Shown here one piece after another: positions 1-22,893 of a stretch of DNA of 64,000 bases. The position numbers and the translations under genes are program-made. This stretch comes from Hypomesus transpacificus (Eukaryota > Chordata > Actinopteri > Osmeriformes > Osmeridae). The DNA is taken from contig NC_061068.1 of the NCBI RefSeq assembly GCF_021917145.1, positions 7,570,404 to 7,634,403 of the forward strand, in the 5' to 3' direction. The first letter of the stretch is position 1. The number at the start of each line of letters is the position of its first letter. The notes under the pieces are model-generated. The model saw nothing but the letters and a program-made list of their open reading frames with translations. It was not told where the DNA came from and did no database searches.

Positions 1-3000
1 ATTTGAACGTTCAAATTGTGTGCGGAAGGACTTTCACTCATACCTTAACGTCCTAAAGCTTAAATACATCAAATGTTGGTGAAAAGTAGGACTTTACATA
101 TAAAATCATGCTGCAATGTATGATTTCGAGGGACTTGCCATACGGTAGTAATGAGGGTGGGATGTGATGTTTTGAATGCCTTATGTAACGGTCACCCAGT
201 GCTGCTACTCCACAGATGGTCGAGGACAGGTGGGCAGCTCCAACACATCTACATCCACATAACAGCAGTAAGAGCTATTATCCCTCTCTGCAAGCCCACA
301 ATCTGACAGGAGGCCGGGGCACTTGACAAGCAGCAGCGAGGCCAGATACCATGGTTAAAAATGGATGTTGATGCAGAGGGAGAGAAAATGTCATTATGAT
401 GGTGCTGAAACCCCAAAGAATGTTACAATATTGTATTACACTGGTCTCTGTTTGCCTGTTGGTGGGTCATTGATCATGATGAGTAAGAGGAGGGTGTTGA
501 AGAGGCAGTCCAGTCCCATATACATGAGTTATGTTGATTTCTGTAGTTGTCAACTAACTCAGCACTAAAATAAATTAACACAGAGACTTGATTATAAATG
601 TGCTTGCTTGAGCGGCAATTTCCTAAATCTAACAGCAGTCCATCTCAGATATAGCTCGTCTCAACGGGAGACAAACACAAGCCTTGGACATCATAAAAAG
701 GCCCAACGCCTCCAAAATCCCATCTAGTCGCTGACTTTAGCATAATGTAATGTGGCTTCATGCTCTAACTGTCTACATGCAAATAGCTGAAACAAACTCA
801 GATCCAATGGTTCAGCTGATGTGCAGACATTTCTTAACATAATCCACAAAAACAGCCCATTGGCACTGATGCGATAAATGATACGTTGGATATTGTGGAA
901 AATTGTGTTCTCTATTCAAACCTGTAAGATGTCGCAGACCATAACATAATCAACATCATTTTCAACATCATTTTCTCCCATTAATAAGTAATTGGGAAAG
1001 GAACTGTCAGGCTTGAACGTTGAACCCTTGCAGGTACTTGCTTTAAGGTTCATAACTTTTCCTTTTGTTGGTGGTCTACTGGTAGAGTGCTCTACCAATA
1101 TGGATGTCCTTCTCGATGACTGAGATTCTGTGTTTTTCCCAGATGAACACAGTTAATTTCCCTATTATTCAGGCTAATAGTACCTTGCTGATTGGCTTGA
1201 AGGTTTTGTAAGACTTTGACTAAATTAAAAGGTTGTTTACTATTGAAACAGGGATTTCATGTTAAATCTTGCACTAATTCGATTAATAAATAATGTGTGT
1301 GCAGTATGACCACGATGTAGGAGAATGAAGAGGCCATTGGATCATTTACATGGGCTGAAGTCATTCTTCCTAGTATTAGGCCATGGAGATACGCTTGGTA
1401 CAAAATTAAAGAAAACTACCAGGAGGGTCTCTGTTCTTGTCTAAAAGAGCAGAATTCCTCCCCTTTGTAGTAACAGTCTAAACCTGTTACAATTCCTTCA
1501 CAAAATATAGGTTCCTCATGAATGCCAAACAATATATTTTTTGTGGAGACATACAACAAAAGCTCTTCTAGTTTTTCTCTTTGTTCATTGTTGTTGTTGC
1601 ATAATACTTCATGTTTGAGTGATCTTATTCAATCATTGGGACCACTGACTTCCATAATGAGAATGCTTGATCAAAATGACCAGGGAGCTGATCAAAGAAA
1701 TGTATATGTAATCTCAGTCAGGACTAGGTTAGGATGAGAAACCACAACTACTAACATTGATTCCTCTGGACACAAATGTAGTATAAAATGAAAATGTCAT
1801 GCCCCACTGTAGTTTTAGGTCAAGTGGGACAGATTTCTGTTGATGTCATTCCTAGTGATTTTAGTATTGTTTACATGAACTGTGCTTCAATACTTTAGAT
1901 TCTCAAGGAAATTCTATGTTTTAGGGATCAATAGTGTATTTCCAAAGCATATTTGTTTCTGTTTCAGTTCCTATGTCTAGAAGTTCTGAAGGACAACTGT
2001 ACTTAATCTTTATCACAAATCCTGTAATGAAGACATTTACATTTAGGCATTTAGCAGACATTCTTATCCAGAGCGATTTACAGTAATTACAGGGACATTC
2101 CCATCGAGGCAAGTAGGGTGAAGTGCCTTGCCCAAGGACACAACATAATTTGGCACAGCCGGGACTCAAACCCACAAGCTTATGATTTATAGCCTGATTC
2201 CCTAACCGCTCAGCCATCTGACTCTGTTAAACAATTTTCTAATCACAAATAACCATCTCACAAAATAACATCTCGTAAAATAATTACGCTTGGCGAATTT
2301 AAATATTTTAGATTTTTAGAGTTGTTTTCTGAGTTGTTTCTTCCATAAAGACAGCTTGAGCATTGTCTAGATATTTCATTTATTTGTAAAACTCAGGTCA
2401 GCTGAGTGCAAGGTGAGTGCCCTCTGTCCTAACATACCAACTGTTCAGCTTCCATCTCTGTCCAACAGCAGAGATCCCTTGGCAGTAAGGTAAGTAAGTT
2501 CCCTGGGCTTGTCTTGAGCAAGTCCAACACCACTGATTTAACACCCTCCAAGCTCCAGCTGAGGTGAGAACGCACCTGAATAGTCCTCCACAGTATTGTT
2601 TACAATCTACTACTACCCAGGGATAAGAGTGCAGTCCCCACCAGACTTGATAAAGATTAATGTTGGCAGGAAATCATTTGTCCCAAACCTCCATCTTGGA
2701 TGTAGACAGAGCTTAAGTCAGAGCTTACTGTAAGTCCAAGCCAAATAAATTAGAAGAGATGTTGAGAGATATTGTGTTTGGGAACACTTTGACCATTTTA
2801 ATTTTACTCTCTTTGAATCGGCATTGAAGGCACATATTTCAGTTTTTTCAATACATAAGGTGGATGAGACCATACATATTTTCCAGATTCTTTGCATCTA
2901 TCCTGTACACGTTTTCCCCAACATCTCACAAAACAAAACAATATTTCTTGACCTCAACCCCGCATGGGTGAAACAACTCTGGCATGTTGCTGTGAAATCA

Positions 3001-4560
3001 ATAGCTTTTAACATCGCCATACAGTCTGTCTTCCTAAACAATGGACCAATATCAGCTTGTCAAAGTGAATCTCCTATCCACCGTCAACACTGTCTGAAGA
3101 GATTTTTTTGTGATTTTTCTGCTCCTCTTTCAAAAAATATCTGTCAATTATTCATGGCTTATATTAAAGATGCAAGCTGGATCTCTCTGGGGAGTAAAGT
3201 TTTTCCTACACATAAAGAACTCTGACAGAGACCTAACAACAGTGTGTATTCTTCTCATCTGGCCGGGCCCCAGTCAGCATAGCTGGGCATGTTCTGTCAG
3301 GGGCTTGCACTGCTGATGGATGCCTCAGATCAACCCTGTCAGCAGGCAGACTACATCACTGACATACACTGCTTCAACACCACAACACCAGAAAATGAAT
3401 GGTATGATGAACTGGACTAAGTTATAGGAAGGTAAATTACGAAGGGATTCAAACCACAAAATAACTGTTGCCATTATCATCATCATCATTATACCATTAC
3501 CAAAGCTATAAACATCTCACAGGGTTATACATAGACATAAACAGATAGATAAACATGAACATTGACACTTTTTAATATCTATGTGTATGATTTAGTACAA
3601 TGCAAGTACCTTTCCTGCATTACTGTTTCCACATAGGAGGCACTCATATCTGTGTCATACTTGAGGCTAACCACGACAAAATAAAGGAACGTTCAGAGAG
3701 CCAGCATTAACGTGACTCAGGTTCCAAGAGAAAGATCAAGAGGGAAAGCCTTTCAGGTAAGAGTTTGAACTTGAGTTCACAGGGGTAGCAGCATCAGAAC
3801 AGGCAGAAAGCTACTGTAGGGAGATATTCTCTTCCTGCCACTCCTGTGAAACTGGCTTTTGCCCTGCGGGATGTTCTCGTATACTTTGACAATGGGAGAG
3901 CTCTCTCTATCTATCTCTCCCTCTATATATATATATATGTGTGAATCAAAGGCTCCCACCATTTGAGAATTCACTTTTGTTCTTGGCAGCATGGAACATT
4001 ATGATGTGTATTTCCCTGGTTTTATTTGTCTGGGATATCTTTACGGGTGAAGTGGGATTGTTGTGCATTGTATGACTTCTAAGATTCCGAAAAGTTTCTA
4101 AACTTTGATACTTTTTTTTTAAAAGGTCAGCTTCATCCTCTTTTGAAGTCTAGGAGGGTTTGTATGTCTGGTGCCAGTGTCTTCCTACCTATGGGTTGAG
4201 ACTGTAACCTCAGAATAAAGACTGATTAGGTTTAACCCAATACCACTGGGATGCTTTGCATGTTGAAGCCTAGCGGCATAACACATATAAAACATTAGAT
4301 GAGATTATCTATAAAATACATTGAAGTCATGTACAATGGGTTTAGGACTGCCTTGGTTGGTCTCGTAAGCCAATCACACTGTGAGTGAAAAACCTAATAA
4401 GGCACTGGCCTCTAGTGGAAGGCTCGCTTCATAACCGTTCCCCAGTTTAGTCATTTTGGTTCAACCCTGTCAACTAAATGTGAAATTGTAAAAGAAAATG
4501 CTTTTACATAAATAATTTACTCCACTCTTACAATGACAAGTCTATGAACAAATAAATATC
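1..4560. other. Gene-poor flank downstream of mst1r
   Basis: No credible coding exon was found on either strand. The open frames here are short, lack splice-site context and resemble no family I recognise; the longest runs 2824-3225. The one clear element is the tRNA-derived SINE at about 2034-2223, listed separately. The mammalian neighbour of MST1R on this side, CAMKV, is not visible in these 4.5 kb. Any mst1r 3'UTR would end near 4550. The rest is AT-rich intergenic DNA. Confidence 0.6.
2034..2223 (-). repeat. tRNA-derived SINE
   Basis: Read on the minus strand, this copy starts with a pol III A-box match (TGGCTGAGCGG, close to TRGCNNAGYGG). About 35 bp on comes a B-box-like stretch (GGTTTGAGTCCC, close to GGTTCGANTCC). 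It ends in a conserved tail containing CGCTCTGGATAAGA and CTGCTAAATG, followed by short TAAATG-type repeats. This is the layout of a Leu/Ser-type tRNA SINE with a shared 3' tail, common in teleosts. The tail recurs at 43463-43528. The internal promoter boxes are nearly intact, but activity cannot be judged. Confidence 0.8.
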
Positions 4561-4564
4561 TTAA

Positions 4565-4570
4565 TTTATT
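4565..4570 (-). terminator. Candidate mst1r polyadenylation signal
   Basis: AATAAA on the minus strand, about 410 bp past the mst1r stop codon. It is a plausible 3' end signal, but other A/T-rich variants lie nearby and the choice is tentative. Confidence 0.35.
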
Positions 4571-4980
4571 AAAGTCAATCTAAAATACATTGTGCTGGGC
4601 ATACAAGTAATGTAACAGTGTGGTATCAGATACATACAGTATATCAGATACGGAGACATATAGGTAAATTTCTTTTCATCCAAAATATTCCGAAATCAAT
4701 CACTACATCTCAATATAATTAAGAGAAAACATAGAGACAGCACATTCAATATATTAATGGTTTTGATGACACTATGAAATGAGTTCCTACTCTTCATAAA
4801 AGCCTAGTGCAGATGATGGCAATTGAAACACCAAGCTACTATGAAGCTGTACAGCTGCCCAACTGTCACAATGCTTTGGCTGCACATACTCACAAACATT
4901 GACAACAACTGCCCAGTAACTCTAAAACTGGTACAAATCTTATTGAGCTACAGCACCGTTCTACACCTGCGGGTGTCTTC

Positions 4981-15081
<10,101 letters not shown>

Positions 15082-15088
15082 CTCCAGT

Positions 15089-17554
15089 CTGGGACACAGG
15101 GAGACAGCAGCACGGTCCTCTCTGGGTTACCTCCAGGTAAGGCGGTTGGGCAATAGCATCCTTAATGGCCCGTAGATATCTGATAAGATAAGAATCAAAA
15201 ATAAGAATCAAAAATGCCAAAAACATTAGTGATCAAGGGACTCCCTAAACTCTGTAATGTACAAACAGAGGCATTAAACTGTATAATTGGTGCGGTTTGA
15301 AGCTCAAGAGTTTAATTCCACAATGAAAAAGTACAAAAGCAGGCCAAATGATGGGGTTTATCTCAGATAAACACAGGGTCTTTGACACAGAGGTTGAGAT
15401 GTATGGTCTAAAAGTGCCAGTGCCATGAACAATGAAAATCACCTTTAAATTCATCGCAGGTTGAGCTGAGTTCTTGGGTCAATTATTAACTGAAACCTCA
15501 CAGGCAGGTGGAACTCAGGGACCTTCTCTTCTCTACTTGGCATTCCTGTCACAACCACTACGTGCCTTTGAGGGTGAAAGATGCATACAGACTCATGGGC
15601 ATATATGGGCACTTATGTGTGCTTCCTTAAGTTTTAGATGAAGTGGCAAATCAAAACGTGTCTGAGAATTTTAGCCATGCATTTTTATTATTTTTGTCCT
15701 CAAGGAATAAGGCTACAAGTCTGAAATTGTACAGTTATGTACAAACTCACCTACTGATTATAAATGATACTAGGAATGACTGTAGTCTATATGCGGTAAC
15801 AACATTAATAATTCATAGAACTGCACCAGTATGTTACCTTTTAACATTTGCAACTTCATGTCAAACTAACTCAAGCTTAGCGTTTAAAAGCAGTCAGGAC
15901 ATGAGTACACATATTCAGGACTGATTGACTTTCTTCATGTTCATGGTTAATAAAGCTACGTTTGAATACGTTTCCATCCATTGTTATTTAAAGGTAGAGT
16001 CTGCAATGCATTGTAATTTGATCTGGCAAATTTAAAAGTAATAAATGGCACAAACTACCTATACTTCCGAAGTGACTGTTTCATCTTTGCTCTTAAAGGA
16101 ATTCAAATGAGTTACATTTTAGGCAAAAATATTTATAGAATAATACTCGTGATGCATATTTAAGCAAATGTATGGAACATAAAAATTCCCAAATTATCTT
16201 GTGATATCTGTTTTATCCACCAGTTGCATACTGTTTACACAATTTCATGCCAAGTAAAAGTTTACAAGCTTTCATACAGAAGTAAAAGTTATGATTGAGG
16301 TGTGTTCTTTTCACAGCCTCCAAGATAAACCTACTGAAGAGTGCTTACATAGTGAATCTTGTAAATTGACACAGAGGAGAACTATGAGAACTATTACTGC
16401 ATTCTTTAAAAAATACGATTATACTCATATAAATGTTATTTAAATAGACCAAAAGGCGGGGTGAACTCCACATGAACTAAAGCTTCCTTGCTTACCTGTA
16501 AAACGATGTGACTAGAATGGAAATATCAATGCGTCCTCCGACATCATCAAGTGGTTGGGTTGGTTGTAAACTTCAGATACAGATTTGACCCTTCTTTACG
16601 CCTGAGCTATTATGTGAATAACTGTCAAGTACAAGTAAAGTTTGGTTTGTACGGAACTTCATTGAGTCTCTTAAGAATGCATTTTGTTATTATCCGTAAA
16701 GCTCGCGCACATGCTCCTCCCCTTTGTTACACTGCCAATATAGGCTGCTGTCTCTGTTGTAGACGGGGCTGGTGCGTCTTATTGCAGTAACCACTACTGA
16801 CATCTCAAAATTACGAAAAAACACGTGCAATTTCACAATTGGTCATTTATTAATATTACTATTCTTGACAAGATAACAGGGCTCTCAAGTTTTATCGAAG
16901 GTTTGGCGTGAGATCACCATCCCTGTCAACTTTTAAATTTTCGGGCAACGGGGGGGGGGGGGGTGCAGGTGATGTTTTCTGATTGGCATTTAACTGTATA
17001 ACTCGATATAACTATCATCTCGGCAGAAATCGTCCCTCACCTGCGACTCGTCCACTCATTGTATATAGCGGGCTAGTTATCCCTAACTTGTCAACGTGAG
17101 AAATGGTTGAAATGGGTGAGAAATAATACAAGGTGTTGCGTGAGAGCGTGAAAAATGGCTGAAATGCGTGAGTCTCACGGCGAATGCGTGAGACTCACAG
17201 ACATGGCATAATCATGGCTTGAGAGCCCAAATATAGCGCACCATTAGGTATAAGCACAAGTTTCAAAGGCCGTTAGGTAAGACATGAAAAGTGAGGGAAG
17301 ACGCTCCATTTACTTGGAGTCTATATTTCTTAATATTCAAGCATGGAAATGCTTGCAAAACCAGACCATTTGTCGAAAAAACTACACAAAAGACGACAAG
17401 TAGAAAAATCTTTGTTGTATTTAATTAGAATGCTTTTACATCACTATTCAGTGTTCAGATAAGAAAGACTGGAATTAGCAGGAACACAAGTGCAATTACG
17501 CTAAAAGGACCACAGTGAATGGTCAACGGGAGATCAATCTCCTATCAGTCTCCT
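15089..17554. other. mst1r upstream region and spacer to mon1a
   Basis: No coding exon is seen. The mst1r ATG exon has a plausible 3' splice site just upstream of its start (tgtcccag, exon edge 15088), so a 5' untranslated exon should lie further upstream. A CAG/GTAAGC donor on the minus strand puts a candidate at 16496 and upward, to about 16750. The start site near 16700 is a guess based on a short CpG-bearing, GC-box-like stretch. The candidate MITE at 16877-17228 lies beyond it. Confidence 0.4.
16877..17228. mobile_element. Candidate non-autonomous DNA transposon (MITE)
   Basis: Ends form an 11-bp perfect inverted repeat: GGGCTCTCAAG at 16879-16889 and its complement at 17218-17228, with an outer CA at the left end. 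There is no open frame. The interior holds several GCGTGAG / GTCTCACG motifs in both orientations and a G14 run at 16950-16963. The CAGGG start suggests an hAT-type element, but no 8-bp target duplication could be confirmed, so the family call is tentative. Confidence 0.55.
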
Positions 17555-17560
17555 TTTATT
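17555..17560 (-). terminator. Candidate mon1a polyadenylation signal
   Basis: AATAAA on the minus strand, about 540 bp past the mon1a stop codon. No stronger signal was seen closer. Confidence 0.35.
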
Positions 17561-18097
17561 TATATAATTGTGCGAACAGAAACATCGAAGCTCCTGACAA
17601 AAATCCCCTTTGGCATCTTGGTAAAAAAACAAAAAGATTCAATAAAATCAAAACCACTTATAAAAGTACTATTTTCTTTTTAAAATCTACAGTTATTACA
17701 GTGTTTCAAGTGTACTGATGATTAAAAAAAAAATGTTTCTAAACAGGGACAGGTCTATTTTAATTGAGACATGAAGTAGCATCAATGATGAGACTTCCTG
17801 TTAGTTAAAATGGTTGCTGCATGGTTACTTTATCATGCAGCAACTGATCATCTATCTCAGTAAAAATGCAGTGATTTTATACTTAAAATTCATCCCTGCC
17901 ATCATTGATTTAATCCTGTTGATGACTACTAACTGACGGACTACAGTTCACTAATTGTATTGCTATTTGCAGTCTGAGCATCAGACCAGAATGACTCAAG
18001 CTTCATAGTTGCAGCAGTCCAGCCTCTTCAATCAGACCCTACTTTCAGTGGGGCTTCTCTTTCAGCAGATCAAATACTAGGTCAATTGGGTGAGGGC

Positions 18098-21000
18098 TCA
18101 GTATGTTAAGGGACTGAGGATAAAGAGTCGGTCCTCCTCCCTCCTGATCCACTTCAGAAGCTTATTAACAGCAGACACAGCCAGCACCTTGGTCCCCAAG
18201 GGACTGAAGCAGAGGTACAGTTCAAAGCCACTTGTTACCTGAGGGAGGGAAGGGTTGGACATACTGTCAGAGCATTTACAATAATGTGTATCTTCTACTA
18301 GCTATTATGTAATCGCCTGCCCTTGTTATTGAGAAACACTGTAGGTATGGATCCATCAAGCCCTTTTTTTAATCAATATCTAAATTCGGAAATCAGCCAC
18401 AATTATTGTCAACGTTTTCCATATTGTCTGGATTTGAATAAAGGAGCGGTCCACAACTGAGACTAATTAAAATGCACAATGTTTGTTGTATCAGTTTGAA
18501 AGAGTGGCAGCTCATTGAGATACCAAGAGATGGGTATTTCTGTAATTACACTGCAGTGTTTCCCCTATGTTGATTTTACCGTGGCGGTTAAATTTCTGCC
18601 GCCACGGTATCAGAATTAGAGCTGTACAAAATGTTAGGCCGTCTATCAGCCGTGATTGTTAGAGCGCATGTCGGAGAATAGCACAGACACGCTTCACAGC
18701 GCAGTTGAGATTGCGCGTGTGCATCCTTGAGAACTGAAAGTGGTATATTTTATGTTGTCAGTTCATTTAAGCCTGTTAATGTATTAGTCTATAGTTCTTG
18801 CAAATTTAAATTAAGTTAACTGGTGATTTTCGTTGTTTGTATTCTTCCCCTGCTAGCGAAATTGCACGTCTGTTGATTCGATAGCGATTGCTGCCCTTGC
18901 TCACGTTTGTATTTTAGGTGCATTATTATGCTTAAGTAGCCTAGTTTTAATGAATAAATAGTGGGTATATTGTTATTATTTGCTAAAGAATGCTTGGCCT
19001 ATCAAGATCAAATGAAGCAGACAGTGTACATGCTTCCGAGTGGCCTACCTTAATCTGTAGGCTAGGCCACTGCATTTACAATAAGTTGTTACGTCAATTA
19101 TTAATTGGCAGCATTTATGCCATTTAGCACATACTGTAAGGTGTCTTTAAGTGTGCTAATTTTATTTATTTAGGGGAAATAGGACGAAAATACGTGCAAT
19201 ATTACATTAGCTATTAGACTATTAGATTAAGATGCTCCGAAATATAGGGTTAGCACTTTGTTTTGGCAAGGGGGGGGGGGGGGGGGTGTTAGACCTGACC
19301 TGCCCCCACTGCTAAAAAAAAATCCTAGGGGAAACACTGCACTGAACTGAAAATATGCTTTATTATATTCTGCGTAGACACTGTTGATGCAAATGTGCCT
19401 TGCTCAATTCATTGAAAGTAAATTGAATGTCCAGAGAAATTCGTACCTCCTCAAAGCATTGTACTTACCCAGGCAAACAAGTTTTCAGTCTCTCCGCAGT
19501 GGTAGATGGAGCGGAGCGGATGAGTTGGGTGGTGCAGGTGGCTGTGCAGGTACTGGTACAGTCCCATCAACCTTTCCTGCTCCTCCTCAGATTGGTATGG
19601 CATGGGGAGCTCAGGGCTGGGGGGAAAGAGACAGAAAATAATAACTGGAACTGATAGCAAGGAGGTGATTGATCCAGAGTTGGTGACAGTAGCATGACAG
19701 TAGCATAACAGTACTGAAACGTGTAATAGTCATAATATTGTCTGTCTCACCTGGTGTAGAGACCCGAGCTCTTTGACTTATAAAGAAAGTGCCTGAGTTC
19801 TGGAATGCCGACCTGGGTTGCTGAGTAGCTTGGGCTCTTCAGCGCCTCCTTCAGGGTCTGGTAGGCACTGCGTTTGCTCAGACGCTCCAGAAAGCGTCGC
19901 TTGCAGTCAGACAAATTAAAGAAGTCCTCCCTGTCCGTGGAGACCAGGATTAAGCAGAGTTCAGAAGCCGGCTCTAGGTATGAGATGTGGGCGTGGAAGA
20001 AGCCTGCTGTGTTGAACTTGGGTAGGCAGATAGGCGTCCATCCTTCGCCTTCACGGAAAGAGGTGGAAGATCCCACCAGGTTGAAGAGTAAATGCAAGTC
20101 CATGTGGTGCAGGAACTGGTCCTTTTTACGCACCAAGGTGACCAGGCGGTCTCCCGCCAGCAGAATGGAGAAGACCAGGTTCTTGGCTTTGGCGGCCTGC
20201 AGGCTGGAGGACACAACATCCCGGACGGAGCTGGCCAGCGGGAGGCATGTTACAGCGCTGAGGAGCAGGCCTGGGTCGCGTTCCAGCAGACGAAGCAGGT
20301 TATCTGTGAGGTGTTCAGAGCCGGCCAGAAGGCGGCGCAGGTCGTAGTTCTGTTTATGCTGGAAGATGTGGTTGAGCTGGGTCAGGGTGAGCAGGCTGAC
20401 AATCTGGTAGTAGATGTACTGCAACTCACGGGTCAGCTCTCGGTCCGACTGACGGGTACGCGATACACCCACCAGAACCAGAGGACTCTTACGAAGGAAC
20501 ACCACTTTGTAACCATCTAGAAAAGCGCATTTAAATGAGATAAACAAATAGGCAAAGGCCAGCATTTTTTTTTTACATTTTAGAAAAGCATTTCGGGCTG
20601 CCCTGATATATTTTTCTTACCTGCATGGATGGACCGGATGATGTTCTTCCCAGCCTCCACAAATGAGACCAGTGCCATCATGACCCCCATGGTGCTAGAG
20701 AGGGCCTCCTCTGTGCCATAGCGCGAGTAGATGGGTTTACCAGCTTCGCTCAGCACAAACACATGCTTTCTGTGGCTACGCCATGCCTCGCTTGACACAT
20801 CCTCCTCTTTAATTCTGCTTTCAGGTTGTTCCTCCTCATTCCGTTCCTTCTGCACCTTCACAAGAGGCTCCTCCTGAACATACTCTCCTGCCAACACGGT
20901 CTGTATCTCCTCTGCACATTCCCCGAAATCCACCTGATCAGAGCCTTTATTGAGCTCTGTCTCAGTCTGCTCCTCACTTTCAGCAGTCAAGTCCTCAAAT

Positions 21001-22264
21001 GACTGGGAATGGACAAACATGGCACTCTGCTGGCCGGCACCTGTGGAGATTCAGATTTTGTTGTTAACACAATCCAAATGAACAGATCTTTTATTTATTT
21101 TTTACTTGACTGTGAAATAAACTGTAATTTCACTCTTGCCTAATTAAAATAGGAAAAAATGTAGTCTTGTTCCCATCCATTCAACCTTACTGTAAAAATA
21201 CATTTTCCTGATTTCAATGGGAAACTTCAAACAGAGCCAAGATATCATGGGGGGATGAGTATAGCGAGGTGGTATTTTTGACTGCAGATCAAGAGGTCCC
21301 AGGTCCAAATCCTCCTTTGTACATTACTTTAAATGAAAGTGTATGTTTAAATGAATACATTGTATCACTTAATTATGCCATGAGTTTGAAACTAATAAGG
21401 ACATTTCCCCTTGACTTTGTCACACTAATGTCATGTTTTCTCCAAAGCATATCATAATCATTAGCTTAAACATTCTTACAACTCACACTTGCCAAGCAAG
21501 AAGCACATTCTAGCTGAGCAAATCAAACAAAGGCCTCTGTTGAAATACCATCCATTACCAATTGTTTTAAATCCAGAGAATACGATATGCAAAGAATACA
21601 TTGTGCTATTGTGCACATTTCTGCACACTCTCTGCCAACAAGAACACTGATGGTTTGTTCATCAAGAACCCTATTCACGGTGGATTCTTGGCTAAAGCTG
21701 TGTAGAAGTGGCTGCACGGAACACTGTCACATGATAACATGTAGTAACTGGCAACTGCATTGGCAATTCCAGGCGTGTCTTTCTTGGAATTTTGACAACA
21801 AGCTGTGAATTAAGTGAACTGTGTCATCAATTTGTTTCTGTCGTGTTGTGCTATGCATGATGTATTCTATTTGTAAGATAAAGTTTGCTTGTGAGATAGT
21901 TTTTGATAAGTTCATAAAACTGAAGCTGTTTCCACTTATATTTGGGAGGGATGTGTCCAGTTGTATATTGCTCCAAATCCTTAAAACAGAACTATGTAGT
22001 ACAGCTAGCTAGTCTAGCCTACTGTTTTATGGTTGAGGGGAGGAAGTCTCTTGATTGGTCAAGTCATCAAATCCATTATCATTCTAGCAATGTAATATAG
22101 CAATGTCTTGCAATCAGACGAATGTCAATCTCACCTGGTTCTGTCCCCTCCACCAGGCCCGGTGTGGGGCTGTCAGACCTCTCATTACGGAGACGGTCCA
22201 CTGGAGTCAGGGAGCCATTCAAGTTATCCCATGCCACACCCTTGTTGTGGACCTCTCCAGCCAT
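18098..22264 (-). CDS. mon1a: MON1 homolog A, Mon1-Ccz1 Rab7 exchange-factor subunit
   Basis: Mon1 pairs with Ccz1 to activate Rab7 on endosomes and autophagosomes and drive early-to-late endosome conversion. Five coding exons on the minus strand: 22264-22135, 21040-20621, 20516-19751, 19616-19469, 18238-18098. They join in frame to 534 aa; human MON1A is about 555. The N-terminus (residues 1-100) is acidic and probably disordered. The conserved longin-domain block starts at [11 protein letters not shown] and runs through [18 protein letters not shown]. Near the C-terminal side are [18 protein letters not shown] and EEEQERL, and the chain ends FILSPLTY, almost identical to mammalian MON1A. 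The start was taken at the first ATG (22264-22262), two bases inside the exon after a TTGCAG acceptor. Mon1b is less likely given the close match to MON1A and the position beside mst1r. The last intron is mostly an hAT-like insertion. Confidence 0.95.
18554..19339. mobile_element. Non-autonomous hAT-like transposon in mon1a intron 4
   Basis: Terminal inverted repeats CAGTGTTTCCCC (18554) and GGGGAAACACTG (ending 19339) bound 786 bp without a transposase frame. Just inside the left end is an 11-bp stem (TACCGTGGCGG at 18577-18587, complement at 18599-18609). A G17 run sits near the right end at 19270-19286. Both ends are flanked by CACTG, but a full 8-bp target duplication is not clear. The end sequence is typical of fish hAT elements. 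It makes up roughly 64% of the 18239-19468 intron. Confidence 0.75.
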
Positions 22265-22636
22265 CACTGCAAGCCAATACAGGGACTTTCACCTGTAACA
22301 TTTGACACCATGTCAAAGATTGTAAACATAAGGTACAAAGTTCAACAATTTACATTAGTAGGAAGCTAGCCATTTTTGAAGAAGAAAAAACTGCAGAGGT
22401 TAAATGTCAAATTAACTCACTTTCTAAAAAGTCTACTTTACAGTTTCGAGTAACACACCACTGGCCAAGCTAGCTACCGTACTGTAGCGCTACTAGTGCT
22501 AGTCTCGCTAACCTACTCTCAATCGGCACTGTTCACATGACGTTCACATAATCACATTTCATAAAGTCAGTTTTGTCTTGCTAAATATAATCACACGACT
22601 AGATAGATTTGAACAATTCATAAACAGTACCATTAC

Positions 22637-22893
22637 CTTTCATTATTGCGAAAATAGTATTTTGGTGTTAAAATAATTCACTCATGTTTTTGCTAGCGCA
22701 GGTAAAATGTAATTTGACGTCGTCTACGGACCACTATCAAGTGGAATTGTGGGAAATGAGTGTGTGTTTGCAAAGCCAAATTGAAACTGTGGTTCTATTC
22801 TGTTAGAAGCTTTGGTTCTCCAACGGTTTCCTTAACTAAATTGCTATTACTGTAGCAATGCAACTGCGTCATCATTTTCGTAAAATATTACCG
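22637..22893. promoter_or_regulatory. Candidate shared mon1a/traip bidirectional promoter
   Basis: mon1a (minus) and traip (plus) start only 1.16 kb apart. Both ATG exons are preceded by good 3' splice sites, so each should have a 5' untranslated exon between them. A GAAAG/GTAATG donor on the minus strand (exon edge 22637) suits mon1a. An ACCG/GTGAGG donor on the plus strand (exon edge 22893) suits traip. Between them are a CRE-like TGACGTCG (22715-22722) and a GCGTCATC motif near 22866. No TATA box is evident. Start sites are inferred. Confidence 0.45.

Noticed and set aside
1921-2217. 98-aa open frame on the minus strand
   Set aside because: It is a translation of the tRNA-derived SINE.
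2824-3225. 133-aa open frame on the plus strand
   Set aside because: No domain, no family resemblance, no splice or promoter context; composition fits chance in AT-rich DNA.
19874-20520. Overlapping 157-aa and 142-aa antisense frames
   Set aside because: They are shadows of the large mon1a exon 19751-20516, which explains the openness on the other strand.
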